Positions 16,601-24,670 are shown, counted from the first letter of the stretch. The stretch: DNA of 36,159 bases from Sporosarcina sp. ACRSL (GCF_022346605.1 NZ_JAKRNT010000020.1:1-36159); one strand, 5' to 3'. Numbers and translations are program-made. The notes: a model not told the origin generated them from the sequence alone.

Positions 16601-17520
16601 CAGAAAAAATTCAATCTATCGTTCCGCATTTATGGTTTGACAAGGATGCCAATGAAGCAGCAGCGTTTTACACTTCCATTTTCCCGGACTCGAGAATAAC
16701 AAATGAAACAGCACTACATGACACGCCATCTGGCGACGCCAATTTGATCTCTTTTGAGTTGTGGGGACAGAAGTTCATGGCAATCAACGCAGGACCTTTT
16801 TTCAAATTTAATCCGTCTGTATCTTTTATGGTTAATTTTGATCCATCCCGAGAAATAGAGGCAAGTGAAAAAATAAATGAAGTATGGAGTAAATTGTCCG
16901 AAAGCGGCATAGTGCTAATGCCATTTGATAAGTATCCATTTAGCGAGAAATACGGCTGGATTCAAGATAAGTATGGTTTGTCATGGCAGTTAATCCTTAC
17001 CAATCCCGAAGGAGAGGAAAGGCCACCGATATTGCCATCGTTAATGTTTGCCGGTGATAATTGTGGTAAAGCGGAAGAGGCGATTCATTTTTATTTATCG
17101 GTTTTTAAGGAATCGAAACAAGGCCAATTTGTCCGCTACCCTCAAGGCATGGAACCTAACAAGGAAGGAACCCTCATGTTTTCTGATTACAGCCTCTTGA
17201 ATCACTGGTTTACCGCAAAGGACAGCGCGGGAGATCATCAATTCTGTTTCAACGAAGCTATTTCATTTATGGTTTATTGCGACACCCAAGAAGAAATAGA
17301 TGACTACTGGGATAAGTTGTCTGCAGTTCCCGGATCCGAGCAATGCGGCTGGTTGAAGGATAAGTTTGGCGTATCATGGCAAATTGTTCCGAGAGAAATG
17401 GAAAAGATGATGGGAGGAAGTAGCACACCTGAACAAATAGAACGCGTTAGTCAGGCGACTCTTAAAATGAAAAAGCTCGATCTTGCGGAGTTACGGAAAG
17501 CATACGATTATGGAATCTAA
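16597..17520 (+). CDS. VOC/PhnB-like protein with two tandem domains
   Basis: A 307-residue cytoplasmic protein containing two PhnB-like (3-dmu-9_3-mt, PF06983) domains. Residues 1-135 open IVPHLWFDKDANEAAAFYTSIFPDS and end KYGLSWQLILTNPEG; residues 145-275 open LMFAGDNCGKAEEAIHFYLSVF and end KFGVSWQIVPREM. The repeated FY-SIF...GWI-DK-G-SWQ pattern is the family hallmark. These are vicinal-oxygen-chelate folds; several are annotated as methyltransferase-like without direct proof. RBS GGGAGGAATT precedes ATG 16597. It is monocistronic with a strong terminator. The biochemical activity is unknown. Confidence 0.88.
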   Translation: MTEKIQSIVPHLWFDKDANEAAAFYTSIFPDSRITNETALHDTPSGDANLISFELWGQKFMAINAGPFFKFNPSVSFMVNFDPSREIEASEKINEVWSKLSESGIVLMPFDKYPFSEKYGWIQDKYGLSWQLILTNPEGEERPPILPSLMFAGDNCGKAEEAIHFYLSVFKESKQGQFVRYPQGMEPNKEGTLMFSDYSLLNHWFTAKDSAGDHQFCFNEAISFMVYCDTQEEIDDYWDKLSAVPGSEQCGWLKDKFGVSWQIVPREMEKMMGGSSTPEQIERVSQATLKMKKLDLAELRKAYDYGI

Positions 17521-17529
17521 TTTGATGTG

Positions 17530-17574
17530 CACCCTAAAAGTTAGCGTCACCATCTAACTTCTAGGGTGTTTTTT
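17530..17574 (+). terminator. Strong terminator after the PhnB-like gene
   Basis: CACCCTAAAAGTTAG/CTAACTTCTAGGGTG (17530-17544 with 17554-17568) is followed by TTTTTT. Confidence 0.9.
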
Positions 17575-17826
17575 GTGGCTATTTTTTACGGATTTGTCGA
17601 CCAAAGGCCAGCCGATTTTAAGAGGACGCGCGGGTGCAGTTTCCTCCTATGGAAATGAATTACAGGAAAGTCATCGAATGCTCGCAACCTAAGTAATGTG
17701 GAACAGAGGAATGAAATCTCAAAAAGTCTGTTGGTGTTATAAGATAATTTTTCAGATAATTCTAGCGGTGTGATAAAATAAACATGCTTATACTACGCCG
17801 AAAATAGTTTACTAAGGAGGAAAGTG
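17575..17826. other. Intergenic stretch, no gene supported
   Basis: About 250 bp between the terminator and the lipoprotein gene. A short open frame reads GQPILRGRAGAVSSYGNELQ then stops; it might be a remnant but no family could be assigned. Near the 3' end GTGTGATAAAATAAA could hold a -10 element. Confidence 0.4.
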
Positions 17827-18351
17827 ATGAAAAAATGGTTTGTTTTTGTATCGTTTCTCTTCTTGTTTACATTGTTTGGTTGTGAAGCTATGGAGGGAAA
17901 AACAGAGAAAAAGGAAACTTGGGAAGTTAGCTCTATTTTTAAATTACCCGTTACCTTTGGTGATGGTACAGAAGGTGAGTATCTTTTGATTGGCGAAGAA
18001 GGAAAAGTTGGTTTTTTGGTCGGATCAGGTGAAAAAGGCGAGGCAGAGGCAGAACCAATAATAGCTAACCAAGCAAATAAGTACATGTGGCATTTTTGGG
18101 GAGACGAGGATGACCTCAGTGGAGATTTCAAAGTTATAGGTGTGAATGAAGAGGGGGAGGACCATCCGGTATTGCTAAGGGGGGATAAAATAGTGTGGGA
18201 GTATCTCGGTAGTACTGTTTCTCCTCATAATGGTGCCGATTCGCATATACCATCAAATATGGTGTTTCCATCGAGTGGGTTGTGGAAATTAATGATATAT
18301 TTTGATGAAGAATTATTCGGGGAGATCGTTATAAGCGTTGAGGAAATTTAA
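17827..18351 (+). CDS. Lipoprotein, DUF4871-like
   Basis: A 174-residue lipoprotein: signal peptide MKKWFVFVSFLF and lipobox LFGC with the acylated Cys at residue 19, followed by an extracellular beta-rich domain. The segments MWHFWGDEDDLSGDFKVIG and ADSHIPSNMVFPSSGLWKLM resemble DUF4871-type proteins, small Bacillus lipoproteins with an Ig-like fold. ATG 17827 lies 6 bases after AAGGAGG; GTG 17824 is too close. It is monocistronic and upstream of, but not obviously linked to, the heme operon. The function is unknown. Confidence 0.75.
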   Translation: MKKWFVFVSFLFLFTLFGCEAMEGKTEKKETWEVSSIFKLPVTFGDGTEGEYLLIGEEGKVGFLVGSGEKGEAEAEPIIANQANKYMWHFWGDEDDLSGDFKVIGVNEEGEDHPVLLRGDKIVWEYLGSTVSPHNGADSHIPSNMVFPSSGLWKLMIYFDEELFGEIVISVEEI

Positions 18352-18363
18352 ATTCATCAATAA

Positions 18364-18483
18364 GTGGCTGTACAACGTACGTTTCAGGATAGATTAGGGA
18401 GTTCGCCAAATACTTTGGTTGACTTCCTTTTTTATATTTAATTATAGAAGATTAATTGTCATACATGACTATAGACAGGCACC
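18364..18483. repeat. Diverged copy of the dispersed element, copy C
   Basis: Left end GTGGCTGTACAACGTAC is decayed; the right end GACAGGCACC (18474-18483) followed by GACACAATTC is well kept. The core hairpin GGGAGTTCGCC...GGTTGACTTCC with TTTTTT is in place. It lies between the lipoprotein and the heme operon, where it could terminate the former. Confidence 0.55.
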
Positions 18484-18546
18484 GACACAATTCGTCACAT
18501 TTCATTCCTATTTCTGTGAACAATTAGTGAATAATGGCGGGGAGTC

Positions 18547-18575
18547 TTTCAAACTATGATTATTTCGCCTATGAT
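18547..18575 (+). promoter_or_regulatory. Possible promoter of the heme operon
   Basis: TTTCAA (18547-18552), 17-bp spacer, TATGAT (18570-18575). The Fur-box match begins 15 bp downstream, where bound Fur would block initiation or clearance. Read by eye. Confidence 0.4.
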
Positions 18576-18589
18576 GGAAGAGGAATAAT

Positions 18590-18604
18590 TGATAACAGTT
18601 CTCA
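18590..18604 (+). promoter_or_regulatory. Fur-box candidate upstream of the NEAT/isd operon
   Basis: TGATAACAGTTCTCA matches the 7-1-7 Bacillus Fur consensus TGATAATNATTATCA at 12 of 14 informative positions. It lies 33 bp before the first NEAT gene. Iron repression of the whole heme operon is therefore expected. Confidence 0.65.
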
Positions 18605-18637
18605 CTAATTTAGGAGAATGGTGGGAGAGGAGTTTGC

Positions 18638-19213
18638 ATGAGAAGACGAGTAGCACTATTGCTTGGTGCTGTTTTGCTGCTGTGGGCGAATTTTCTTGTG
18701 CCAGTACAGGCAGAGACATTGTCTGACGGTGTATATGCAGTGGAGTATGAGCTGCTGCAAGGCGATTCGGAATCAGTGTCGATTGCGAATGATTATTTCG
18801 AGAAGCCAGCATTGTTAAAGGTGGATGGCGACGAAAAGGTTTTGCAGTTGACGTTGAATCATAGTAAGTGGGTTCAAGAGTTGCAGGAACGATCCGGTGA
18901 TGGATTCGCGGATGCGAAAGTCATTGCGAAAGATGAAGAGGCGGATACACGCGTGATTGAGCTGAAGGTGGACGGTGAGTTGGCAGAGCCGTTTCCAGTT
19001 AAGATGCATGTCGTGATCGATGAGTTAGAGATTCCATATGATCATGCGTATACAGTGCGTGTTGCGGTCGATGCGGAATCTGTTCAGGAGACGGACCAGC
19101 AATGGATTGAATCTGTCAGCGAAGGTAGTAAAATTTGGTTTTATATTGCGACTGGGTTAGTTATCGTGGTGGCAGTTATTGTTGCTATACGATTAATGCG
19201 GTCGAAAAAGTAG
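18638..19213 (+). CDS. Membrane-anchored single-NEAT heme-binding protein
   Basis: A 191-residue surface protein: signal peptide (about 1-29, ending VPVQAE), one NEAT domain (about 30-150) and a C-terminal membrane helix (IWFYIATGLVIVVAVIVAIR) with basic tail RSKK. Both heme-contact motifs are present: the lip S-x4-Y (SIANDY) and the beta-hairpin Y-x3-Y (YDHAY), whose first Tyr is the usual axial ligand. No LPXTG precedes the helix, so it is probably embedded in the membrane rather than sortase-attached. First gene of the operon, with RBS GAGAGGAG and a Fur-box match upstream. Likely passes heme across the wall to the IsdE-like receptor. Confidence 0.88.
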   Translation: MRRRVALLLGAVLLLWANFLVPVQAETLSDGVYAVEYELLQGDSESVSIANDYFEKPALLKVDGDEKVLQLTLNHSKWVQELQERSGDGFADAKVIAKDEEADTRVIELKVDGELAEPFPVKMHVVIDELEIPYDHAYTVRVAVDAESVQETDQQWIESVSEGSKIWFYIATGLVIVVAVIVAIRLMRSKK

Positions 19214-19230
19214 AAGAGGAGATACATATA

Positions 19231-20763
19231 ATGAAGAAGAATTTGATGGTTTTATTCTCAGCAATGTTGCTGATCTTTACAGCAATGCCAGCACTTCCAG
19301 CGGCAGCTGAAGTACCTGCTGCACAAGAGGTGGCATCTTATGAGCTTCCGTTCACAGTGTTGCAAGCAGATAGTGACGAAGTTTCTACGGCAGGGAAATT
19401 CGTGAAAAGCCCTGCAGAAGTGAAAGTCGAAGGCGGCAAGACGATCGTTTACATGACATTGTTAGATAGCCAATATTGGCAGTCGTTGAAAATCCAGGAT
19501 GGCAAAGATTTCGTTGTTGCTGAAGTTGTAAGCGAAAACGAAGAAGAAAAGACACGTCTTGTGAAGTTTGAATTAAAAGACGTTGAAAAAATATTGAATG
19601 CAAAAGCACATATCATCGTGACAGGTATCCCTGGTCTTGGTGAATATGATAAAACGCATGATATTCGTTTCCAATTCGACGGAAGCAATGTTCCAGCTGA
19701 AGAAGAAACAGAAGTTGACGAAGAAACACCTGTGACTCCTGAAGCGCCAGTAGCAATTGAAGACGGTGAGTACACGATTGGACTCAACGTTTTGCATGAA
19801 GAAGAGGAAAAACCATCTTCTATGAGTCGTTTCATCGAAGCACCAGCTGCATTATCTGTAAAAGACGGCAAGCAAGTCGTAACACTTACATTGACAAACA
19901 ACGAGCAAATCACTGAGTTCCAAGTCGAGCAAGACGGTGAATTCGTTGATGCAACAGTTGTAAATGTAGATGAAGAGGCAAATAAGCGTACTGTTTCATT
20001 TGAAGTAGCAGATCTTTCTGAAATCAAAAACGTGAAAGTTACGGTTTTCGTTGCACAAGCGAACCATACTGGCAACTACACAGTTCGTCTTGCATTTGAC
20101 CAAGATAGCGTTGAGCCGGTAGCAACTGAAACACCAGAAACACCAGAAGCACCAGAAGCACCAGAATCACCAGAAACTCCTGAACAACCTGAAGAAGAAG
20201 CAACGGTTTCATTCAAGGATATCGACAACACTTGGGCAAAATCGTATATCGAAGCACTTGCTGCACAGGAAATCGTTAAAGGTAAAACACCTGAAACATT
20301 TGCACCGCAAGATACGATTACAAGAAAGCAATTTGCACTGATCATTGCTCGTGCATTGGACCTTGAAAAGCAAGAATTCCAAGGAACATTTTCTGACTTG
20401 ACGAAGGAAATGGAAGACTTCGTGTACGAAGTGGAAGCAGCGAACCGTGCTGGAATCATCACGGGTGACAATGGTAAATTCAACCCGAATGCAGCGATCA
20501 CTCGTCAGCAAATGGCAGCGATGATCATTCGCGCAATCGAATATAAAGACACTTCACTATTGGAAGACGTTGCGACTGATGTTGAGTTCGAAGATGCTGG
20601 TCAAGTGAGCGACTATGCGAAAGACGCTGTTCAATTAGCAGCAGGACTTGGCATTATCGACGGTGACGTTGTAAAAGGCCAAAAAGTGTTTGCGCCGAAA
20701 GCGAAAGCAACTCGCGCGCATGCAGTGAAAATGGTTTACAACATGCTTGAAACGATTCAATAA
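19231..20763 (+). CDS. Two-NEAT, three-SLH S-layer heme-binding protein
   Basis: A 510-residue protein: signal peptide (1-26), NEAT1 (about 33-155), NEAT2 (about 177-298), a Pro/Glu linker of TPE/APE triplets, then three SLH repeats (about 335-510; FKDIDNTWAKSYIEALAAQ, FSDLTKEMEDFVYEVEAA, FEDAGQVSDYAKDAVQLA) that bind pyruvylated secondary wall polymer. The heme motifs deviate: NEAT1 has YDKTH instead of Y-x3-Y, NEAT2 has HTGNY, with His where the axial Tyr is expected; lip motifs end in Phe (STAGKF, SSMSRF). The domain plan resembles the B. anthracis SLH-NEAT protein BslK. ATG 19231 follows AGAGGAGATACATATA; a longer in-frame start overlaps the previous gene. Confidence 0.9.
   Translation: MKKNLMVLFSAMLLIFTAMPALPAAAEVPAAQEVASYELPFTVLQADSDEVSTAGKFVKSPAEVKVEGGKTIVYMTLLDSQYWQSLKIQDGKDFVVAEVVSENEEEKTRLVKFELKDVEKILNAKAHIIVTGIPGLGEYDKTHDIRFQFDGSNVPAEEETEVDEETPVTPEAPVAIEDGEYTIGLNVLHEEEEKPSSMSRFIEAPAALSVKDGKQVVTLTLTNNEQITEFQVEQDGEFVDATVVNVDEEANKRTVSFEVADLSEIKNVKVTVFVAQANHTGNYTVRLAFDQDSVEPVATETPETPEAPEAPESPETPEQPEEEATVSFKDIDNTWAKSYIEALAAQEIVKGKTPETFAPQDTITRKQFALIIARALDLEKQEFQGTFSDLTKEMEDFVYEVEAANRAGIITGDNGKFNPNAAITRQQMAAMIIRAIEYKDTSLLEDVATDVEFEDAGQVSDYAKDAVQLAAGLGIIDGDVVKGQKVFAPKAKATRAHAVKMVYNMLETIQ
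20131..20193 (+). repeat. 9-bp in-frame tandem repeat in the NEAT-SLH linker
   Basis: Seven units of about NCACCAGAA (five near-perfect, two decayed) encode the TPE/APE/SPE triplets between NEAT2 and the SLH region. Slippage would change linker length by three residues without breaking the frame. Confidence 0.7.
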
Positions 20764-20775
20764 TTCTACTCAAAT

Positions 20776-20810
20776 GCCGGCGTCACGTTTATGTGACAGC
20801 CGGCGTTGTT
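20776..20810 (+). terminator. Intra-operon hairpin between NEAT genes 2 and 3
   Basis: GCCGGCGTCAC (20776-20786) pairs with GTGACAGCCGGC (20793-20804, one bulged A), followed by GTTGTTTAT. It is GC-rich and stable but has a weak T run, so partial termination or 3'-end protection of the upstream mRNA is plausible. Confidence 0.6.
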
Positions 20811-20832
20811 TATAAAAGCGAAGGAGTTCAAA

Positions 20833-21792
20833 ATGAAAAGACATTTTATAGTTGCAATGACGTTTATCTTGGTCACGGCGCTTTTCATTTCTACAATCCA
20901 TCCAAAAGTGGCGGCTGCTGCAACGTTCGCTGACGGGGAATATAACGTACCGTTTACTGTGCTAAAAGACAATAGCAATGAAGTATCCGCGACAGCCGAT
21001 TACATGGTGAGCCCTGCGAAGGTGCAACTAACGAACGATAAAGCAACGGTAACAGTCACATTGAAAAACAGCTCGTGGTGGCAATATTTCAAAGTGCAAA
21101 ACGGTGGTACCTACTCGGATGTGCAAGTGGTGAGCGAATCAGGAGATCAGCGTGTCGTAAGGTTTACCGTGTCGGATCTGACAAGGCTAGTCAACGGGAA
21201 AATCCATATTATCGTGACGGGCATCCCGGGCTTCGAATATGACAATAAATACGATATTCGTTTTAGCTTCAATACATCGTCCATCCCAGCCCCTCCTGTG
21301 GAAAAGCCGGTGTCGACACCTCCTGCAAAGGAAACGAAACCGGAAACACCGAAGAAAGAAGAAGCTAAACCGGTTCAAAAGCCTGCTCAGAAAACAGCTG
21401 AAAAGCCGGCAGGACAGAAAGCAGAAACCACGAAAAAGACTGAAGAAGAGAAGCTAGTTGTCACTAAATCCGAAGCAGATAAAGCACAAAAGTCGGAAGA
21501 AAAGTCAGATGAAAAAACTGATGAGAAATCTGAAGAGAAATCCAATGAGGTAGCTGAAGAGAAATCGGAAACGGACGAATCAGATGTTACTAAGGAAGAC
21601 GAACAGGAAGCATCTGAAGACGCAGTTGAAGAGCAGGAAGTCGAAATCGTCGAAGAAGCAGCTATTGAAGAAGTAAAAGAAGAAACGGAAGACTCTTCAA
21701 GTCCTTCTGTCATCCTTGCAATTTTGGCACTTATTGCTGCCGTTATAGCAGGCTTCGTATTTGCTACTCAAAAGAAACGTGCTCGGAAATAA
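20833..21792 (+). CDS. Membrane-anchored single-NEAT protein with long Lys/Glu stalk
   Basis: A 319-residue protein: signal peptide (about 1-34, ending HPKVAAAA), one NEAT domain (about 36-150) with complete heme motifs S-x4-Y (SATADY) and Y-x3-Y (YDNKY), a stalk of about 130 residues first rich in Pro/Lys and then strongly acidic with KSEEKS/KTDEKS repeats, and a C-terminal hydrophobic helix (VILAILALIAAVIAGFVFA) with tail TQKKRARK. It resembles a sortase signal in shape but has no LPXTG or NPQTN, so membrane anchoring is inferred. ATG 20833 follows AAGGAG; a longer start at 20806 sits within the hairpin region. It is next to the transporter genes, suggesting it hands heme to the IsdE-like lipoprotein. 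Confidence 0.88.
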   Translation: MKRHFIVAMTFILVTALFISTIHPKVAAAATFADGEYNVPFTVLKDNSNEVSATADYMVSPAKVQLTNDKATVTVTLKNSSWWQYFKVQNGGTYSDVQVVSESGDQRVVRFTVSDLTRLVNGKIHIIVTGIPGFEYDNKYDIRFSFNTSSIPAPPVEKPVSTPPAKETKPETPKKEEAKPVQKPAQKTAEKPAGQKAETTKKTEEEKLVVTKSEADKAQKSEEKSDEKTDEKSEEKSNEVAEEKSETDESDVTKEDEQEASEDAVEEQEVEIVEEAAIEEVKEETEDSSSPSVILAILALIAAVIAGFVFATQKKRARK

Positions 21793-21807
21793 GGGAGTTG
21801 TGCTGGA

Positions 21808-22683
21808 ATGAAAAAAGCGATCGGCCTTATCTTACTTGTAACGGTTATGCTTGCCGGTTGTTCGGCAAGTGCCGGGGATCAGGCGAATGAAAACATCGAG
21901 CAGGACGGCGACAGAATCATTGCAACGACTGTTGCGCTGACGGAAATTATGGATGCACTGGAAATCGATCTGGTCGGCGTACCTTCAAGTTATAAGGAGC
22001 TGCCGGAACGATATGCAGATGCGAAAGAAGTCGGCAATCCGATGAGCCCTGACATGGAAATGCTATTGTCGTTGAAGCCGACGGAAATATTTTCGGTGAC
22101 AACGTTGAAATATGACTTGCAAGAAATGTTTGATGGACGCGGGATCGATATGACGTATGCGAACCTCGAAAGTGTCGACGCGATGCACGAAGAAATCTTG
22201 AAGATCGGTGAAAAGTACGACCGGATGGAGCAGGCGGAAGCGATTGTTGCGCAATTTGAGGATAAGGTTGCCGACATCGAAAAGGCGATCGAAGGGAAAG
22301 AGAAGCCTTCCGTGCTCATCCTCATGGGAATTCCGGGAAGTTATTTAGTGGCGACGGAGCACTCGTACATCGGGGATCTCGTGAAGCGGGCTGGCGGCGT
22401 CAATGTCATTACGGGTGAGGATGTTGAGTTTGTATCTTCGAATACGGAGTATTTACAGCAGACGAATCCGGATGTCATTTTGCGGGCGGCGCACGGCATG
22501 CCAGAGCAAGTGATTGAGATGTTTGATGAGGAATTCCGTTCGAATGATGTGTGGAAGCATTTCGATGCGGTTAAAAACGGACGTGTCTACGATCTGGAAG
22601 AGACGTTATTCGGAACGACGGGCAATTTAGCCGCTGCGGAAGCGCTTGATGAGTTAATGAAAATGTTGCATGAAGTGAAATGA
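21808..22683 (+). CDS. isdE: IsdE-like heme-binding lipoprotein of an ABC transporter
   Basis: A 291-residue substrate-binding protein. The lipobox LAGC places the acylated Cys at 18. It has the class III (helical-backbone) binding-protein fold typical of heme and siderophore receptors. Met79 (VGNPMSPDMEMLLSLKP) and His229 (RAAHGMPEQV) correspond to the axial heme ligands Met78 and His229 of S. aureus IsdE, which strongly supports heme as ligand. RBS AAGGGAGTT precedes ATG 21808, 15 bp after the third NEAT gene, and the stop is close to the permease start. It receives heme from the NEAT proteins and delivers it to the permease below. Confidence 0.92.
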   Translation: MKKAIGLILLVTVMLAGCSASAGDQANENIEQDGDRIIATTVALTEIMDALEIDLVGVPSSYKELPERYADAKEVGNPMSPDMEMLLSLKPTEIFSVTTLKYDLQEMFDGRGIDMTYANLESVDAMHEEILKIGEKYDRMEQAEAIVAQFEDKVADIEKAIEGKEKPSVLILMGIPGSYLVATEHSYIGDLVKRAGGVNVITGEDVEFVSSNTEYLQQTNPDVILRAAHGMPEQVIEMFDEEFRSNDVWKHFDAVKNGRVYDLEETLFGTTGNLAAAEALDELMKMLHEVK

Positions 22684-22697
22684 AGGTAGGTAAAAAT

Positions 22698-23690
22698 ATG
22701 ATTGGAATCAATCGGAAAAGCGTCAGTTTCATAGCGGTTGTGCTGTTGCTCGGAATCGTCTTCGTCAAATCCGCGTTGACGGGAAGCATCCAGGTGACGC
22801 CTTTCGAATTGATTCACGGCCTGTTAACCGGAACGAATGATGATGTTGAAATCATTAAAGACTTGCGGCTGCCGCGGATTTTGATTGCGGTATTCGCGGG
22901 AGCTGCTTTGTCTGTGGCGGGTGTGTTACTGCAGGCGGTGATGCGCAACCCGCTGGCGGATCCGGGAATCATTGGTGTTTCTGCAGGGGCGAGCTTCATG
23001 TCCGTTTTGGTCATCGCATTGTTTCCGACGTTATTCTTTTTCGTGCCGTTGTTCGCGTTTATCGGCGGTGCGTTGGCGTTTTTCTTAGTTTATTCATTAT
23101 CATGGAAGTCGGGCTTGGATCCGCTGCGGATGATTCTAATCGGTATCGCGGTCAACGCGTTGTTCACTGGACTCGGTCAGGCAATTGGGTTTAGTGGGGG
23201 CGGTATCACGCAGTCGATGAGCCAAGTGACGACTTCAACGTTGACGATGAAAAAATGGAGCGATGTGGAAGTAATCGCTATTTACGGATCGATTGGATTA
23301 TTGCTGTCGTTCTTCGTCTATAGATGGTGCAATTATTTATCGCTTGAAGACCGAACAGCAAAAAGCCTTGGCGTGAATGTGAATTTGTCACGATTCGTCA
23401 TTTCGATCATTGCTGTTCTATTGGCTTCGATTGCAACGACGATAGCGGGCATGTTTGCGTTCGTCGGTTTATTGGTGCCGCATATCGGAAGGACGCTTGT
23501 CGGCAATGATCATAAAGTGTTGATCCCGTTTTCCGCGTTGGCGGGTGCGCTATTAATATTGCTTGCGGATACGTTAGGAAGGACGTTAATTGCGCCGAAT
23601 GAAATCCCGGCTTCCATCATCATGGCGGTGATCGGCGGGCCGTTCCTCATATTCTTGCTACGAAAGAGTAATCGTATTTATGGACATTAA
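22698..23690 (+). CDS. isdF: IsdF-like heme ABC transporter permease (FecCD family)
   Basis: A 330-residue inner-membrane permease with about 9-10 helices. FecCD signatures are present: LRLPRILIAVFAGAALSVAG, QAVMRNPLADPGIIGVSAGA and the cytoplasmic ATPase-contact region GMFAFVGLLVPHIGRTLVG, then GRTLIAPNEIPASIIMAVIG. ATG 22698 is preceded by AAGGTAGG at good distance; ATG 22680 overlaps the isdE stop (ATGA) and is an alternative that adds six residues. It overlaps the ATPase gene by 11 bp, so the three transporter genes are tightly coupled. It moves heme into the cytoplasm; no heme oxygenase gene is seen in the window. Confidence 0.92.
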   Translation: MIGINRKSVSFIAVVLLLGIVFVKSALTGSIQVTPFELIHGLLTGTNDDVEIIKDLRLPRILIAVFAGAALSVAGVLLQAVMRNPLADPGIIGVSAGASFMSVLVIALFPTLFFFVPLFAFIGGALAFFLVYSLSWKSGLDPLRMILIGIAVNALFTGLGQAIGFSGGGITQSMSQVTTSTLTMKKWSDVEVIAIYGSIGLLLSFFVYRWCNYLSLEDRTAKSLGVNVNLSRFVISIIAVLLASIATTIAGMFAFVGLLVPHIGRTLVGNDHKVLIPFSALAGALLILLADTLGRTLIAPNEIPASIIMAVIGGPFLIFLLRKSNRIYGH

Positions 23691-24450
23691 GGAAGTCACA
23701 TTTTCATATGACAAGAAGAGGAATACGTTGAGCGGGATTGACAGTTCGATTGATATCGGCAAAGTGACGACGATCATCGGACCGAATGGTTGCGGGAAAT
23801 CTACTTTGCTAGGGGTCCTGTCCAATCATCACCAGCCGCAAAACGGACAAGTTTTGTTGGATGGAAAATCGTTGACTGACTTTAAACCGAAGGAGCTTGC
23901 GAGGAAACTAGCTGTCGTCCACCAGCAAAACAATGCGCCTTCAGATATGACGGTCGAGAAGTTGACAGCGTACGGGCGGATTCCGTATAAGAATTTCTTT
24001 TCTTCGACAACGATAGAGGACGAAGAGGCGATTGAATGGGCGCTTGCTAGCACGAATTTGCTTGATAAGCGACATATGCCGATCGACAGCCTATCCGGGG
24101 GGCAAATGCAACGCGTTTGGATAGCCATGGCCCTAACGCAACAAACACCGTATCTGTTTTTGGATGAACCGACGACGTATCTCGATATCTTTTACCAATA
24201 CGAACTGCTTGAACTCGTCCGTAGTCTGAATGAACAACACGGCATGTCTATCGTCATGGTACTGCACGACATCAATCAGGCTATCAAGTACAGCGATGTC
24301 ATCATCGTCATGAAAGACGGCCAAATCGCCGCCAAAGGCAAACCGGAAGACATCATCACAGTCGACTTAATTCACGACATCTACGGCGTGAACGTCGTCG
24401 TCAAACACGATGAAGCGGCGGGGATGTATATTGTGCCAGTTGGAATTTAA
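23680..24450 (+). CDS. Heme/iron ABC transporter ATP-binding protein
   Basis: A 256-residue FepC/FhuC-type ATPase. Walker A GPNGCGKST (34-42), Q-loop HQQNNAP, signature LSGGQMQRVWIAMAL, Walker B YLFLDEPTTYLD and the switch His in VLHDINQA are all intact. It starts inside the end of the permease gene (ATG 23680) and closes the operon; a dispersed repeat element with a terminator-like hairpin begins 2 bp after its stop. It powers heme import with the IsdE/IsdF-like partners. S. aureus uses the distant FhuC for this, whereas here the ATPase is encoded in the operon. Confidence 0.93.
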   Translation: MDIKEVTFSYDKKRNTLSGIDSSIDIGKVTTIIGPNGCGKSTLLGVLSNHHQPQNGQVLLDGKSLTDFKPKELARKLAVVHQQNNAPSDMTVEKLTAYGRIPYKNFFSSTTIEDEEAIEWALASTNLLDKRHMPIDSLSGGQMQRVWIAMALTQQTPYLFLDEPTTYLDIFYQYELLELVRSLNEQHGMSIVMVLHDINQAIKYSDVIIVMKDGQIAAKGKPEDIITVDLIHDIYGVNVVVKHDEAAGMYIVPVGI

Positions 24451-24451
24451 A

Positions 24452-24601
24452 CGTTGCCTGTACAGCACGCAATTCAGTTTATTCACTACAATTGTATATT
24501 CTAAAATAGGGAATCCAGTCACTGTAATATTTGACCGGATTCCCTTTGCATTTTTTCATACAACATATTGAATTGTTATAATTAGACTGATGCCTGTGCA
24601 A
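24452..24601. repeat. REPIN-like dispersed element, copy D, with a same-direction second end
   Basis: The left end CGTTGCCTGTACAGC, the conserved TTCAGTTTATTCACTAC block and the hairpin AGGGAATCCAGTCA...TTGACCGGATTCCCT (24508-24545) with TTTG are present, then GAATTGTTATAAT. Instead of an inverted right end, a direct-orientation ATGCCTGTGCAACG (24590-24602) follows, as if a second element starts there. The hairpin probably terminates the heme operon. Confidence 0.65.
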
Positions 24602-24670
24602 CGTAATTACAAAATATGTAATTCGAAAAGAAAGGAACTACAATAAATCTCTATATTTATTCAAATCGAA

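Noticed and set aside
17586..17695. Possible remnant of a gene (GQPILRGRAGAVSSYG)
   Set aside because: A weak resemblance to gamma-glutamyltransferase N-termini could not be sustained; too short, with no start or continuing frame.
19135..19230. Extended start of the NEAT-SLH protein overlapping the previous gene
   Set aside because: It reads the membrane-anchor region of the first NEAT gene in another frame; ATG 19231 has an RBS and begins a clear signal peptide.
21690..21790. LPXTG sortase signal in the third NEAT protein
   Set aside because: The hydrophobic helix and basic tail look like a sorting signal, but no LPXTG or NPQTN-like pentapeptide precedes it.
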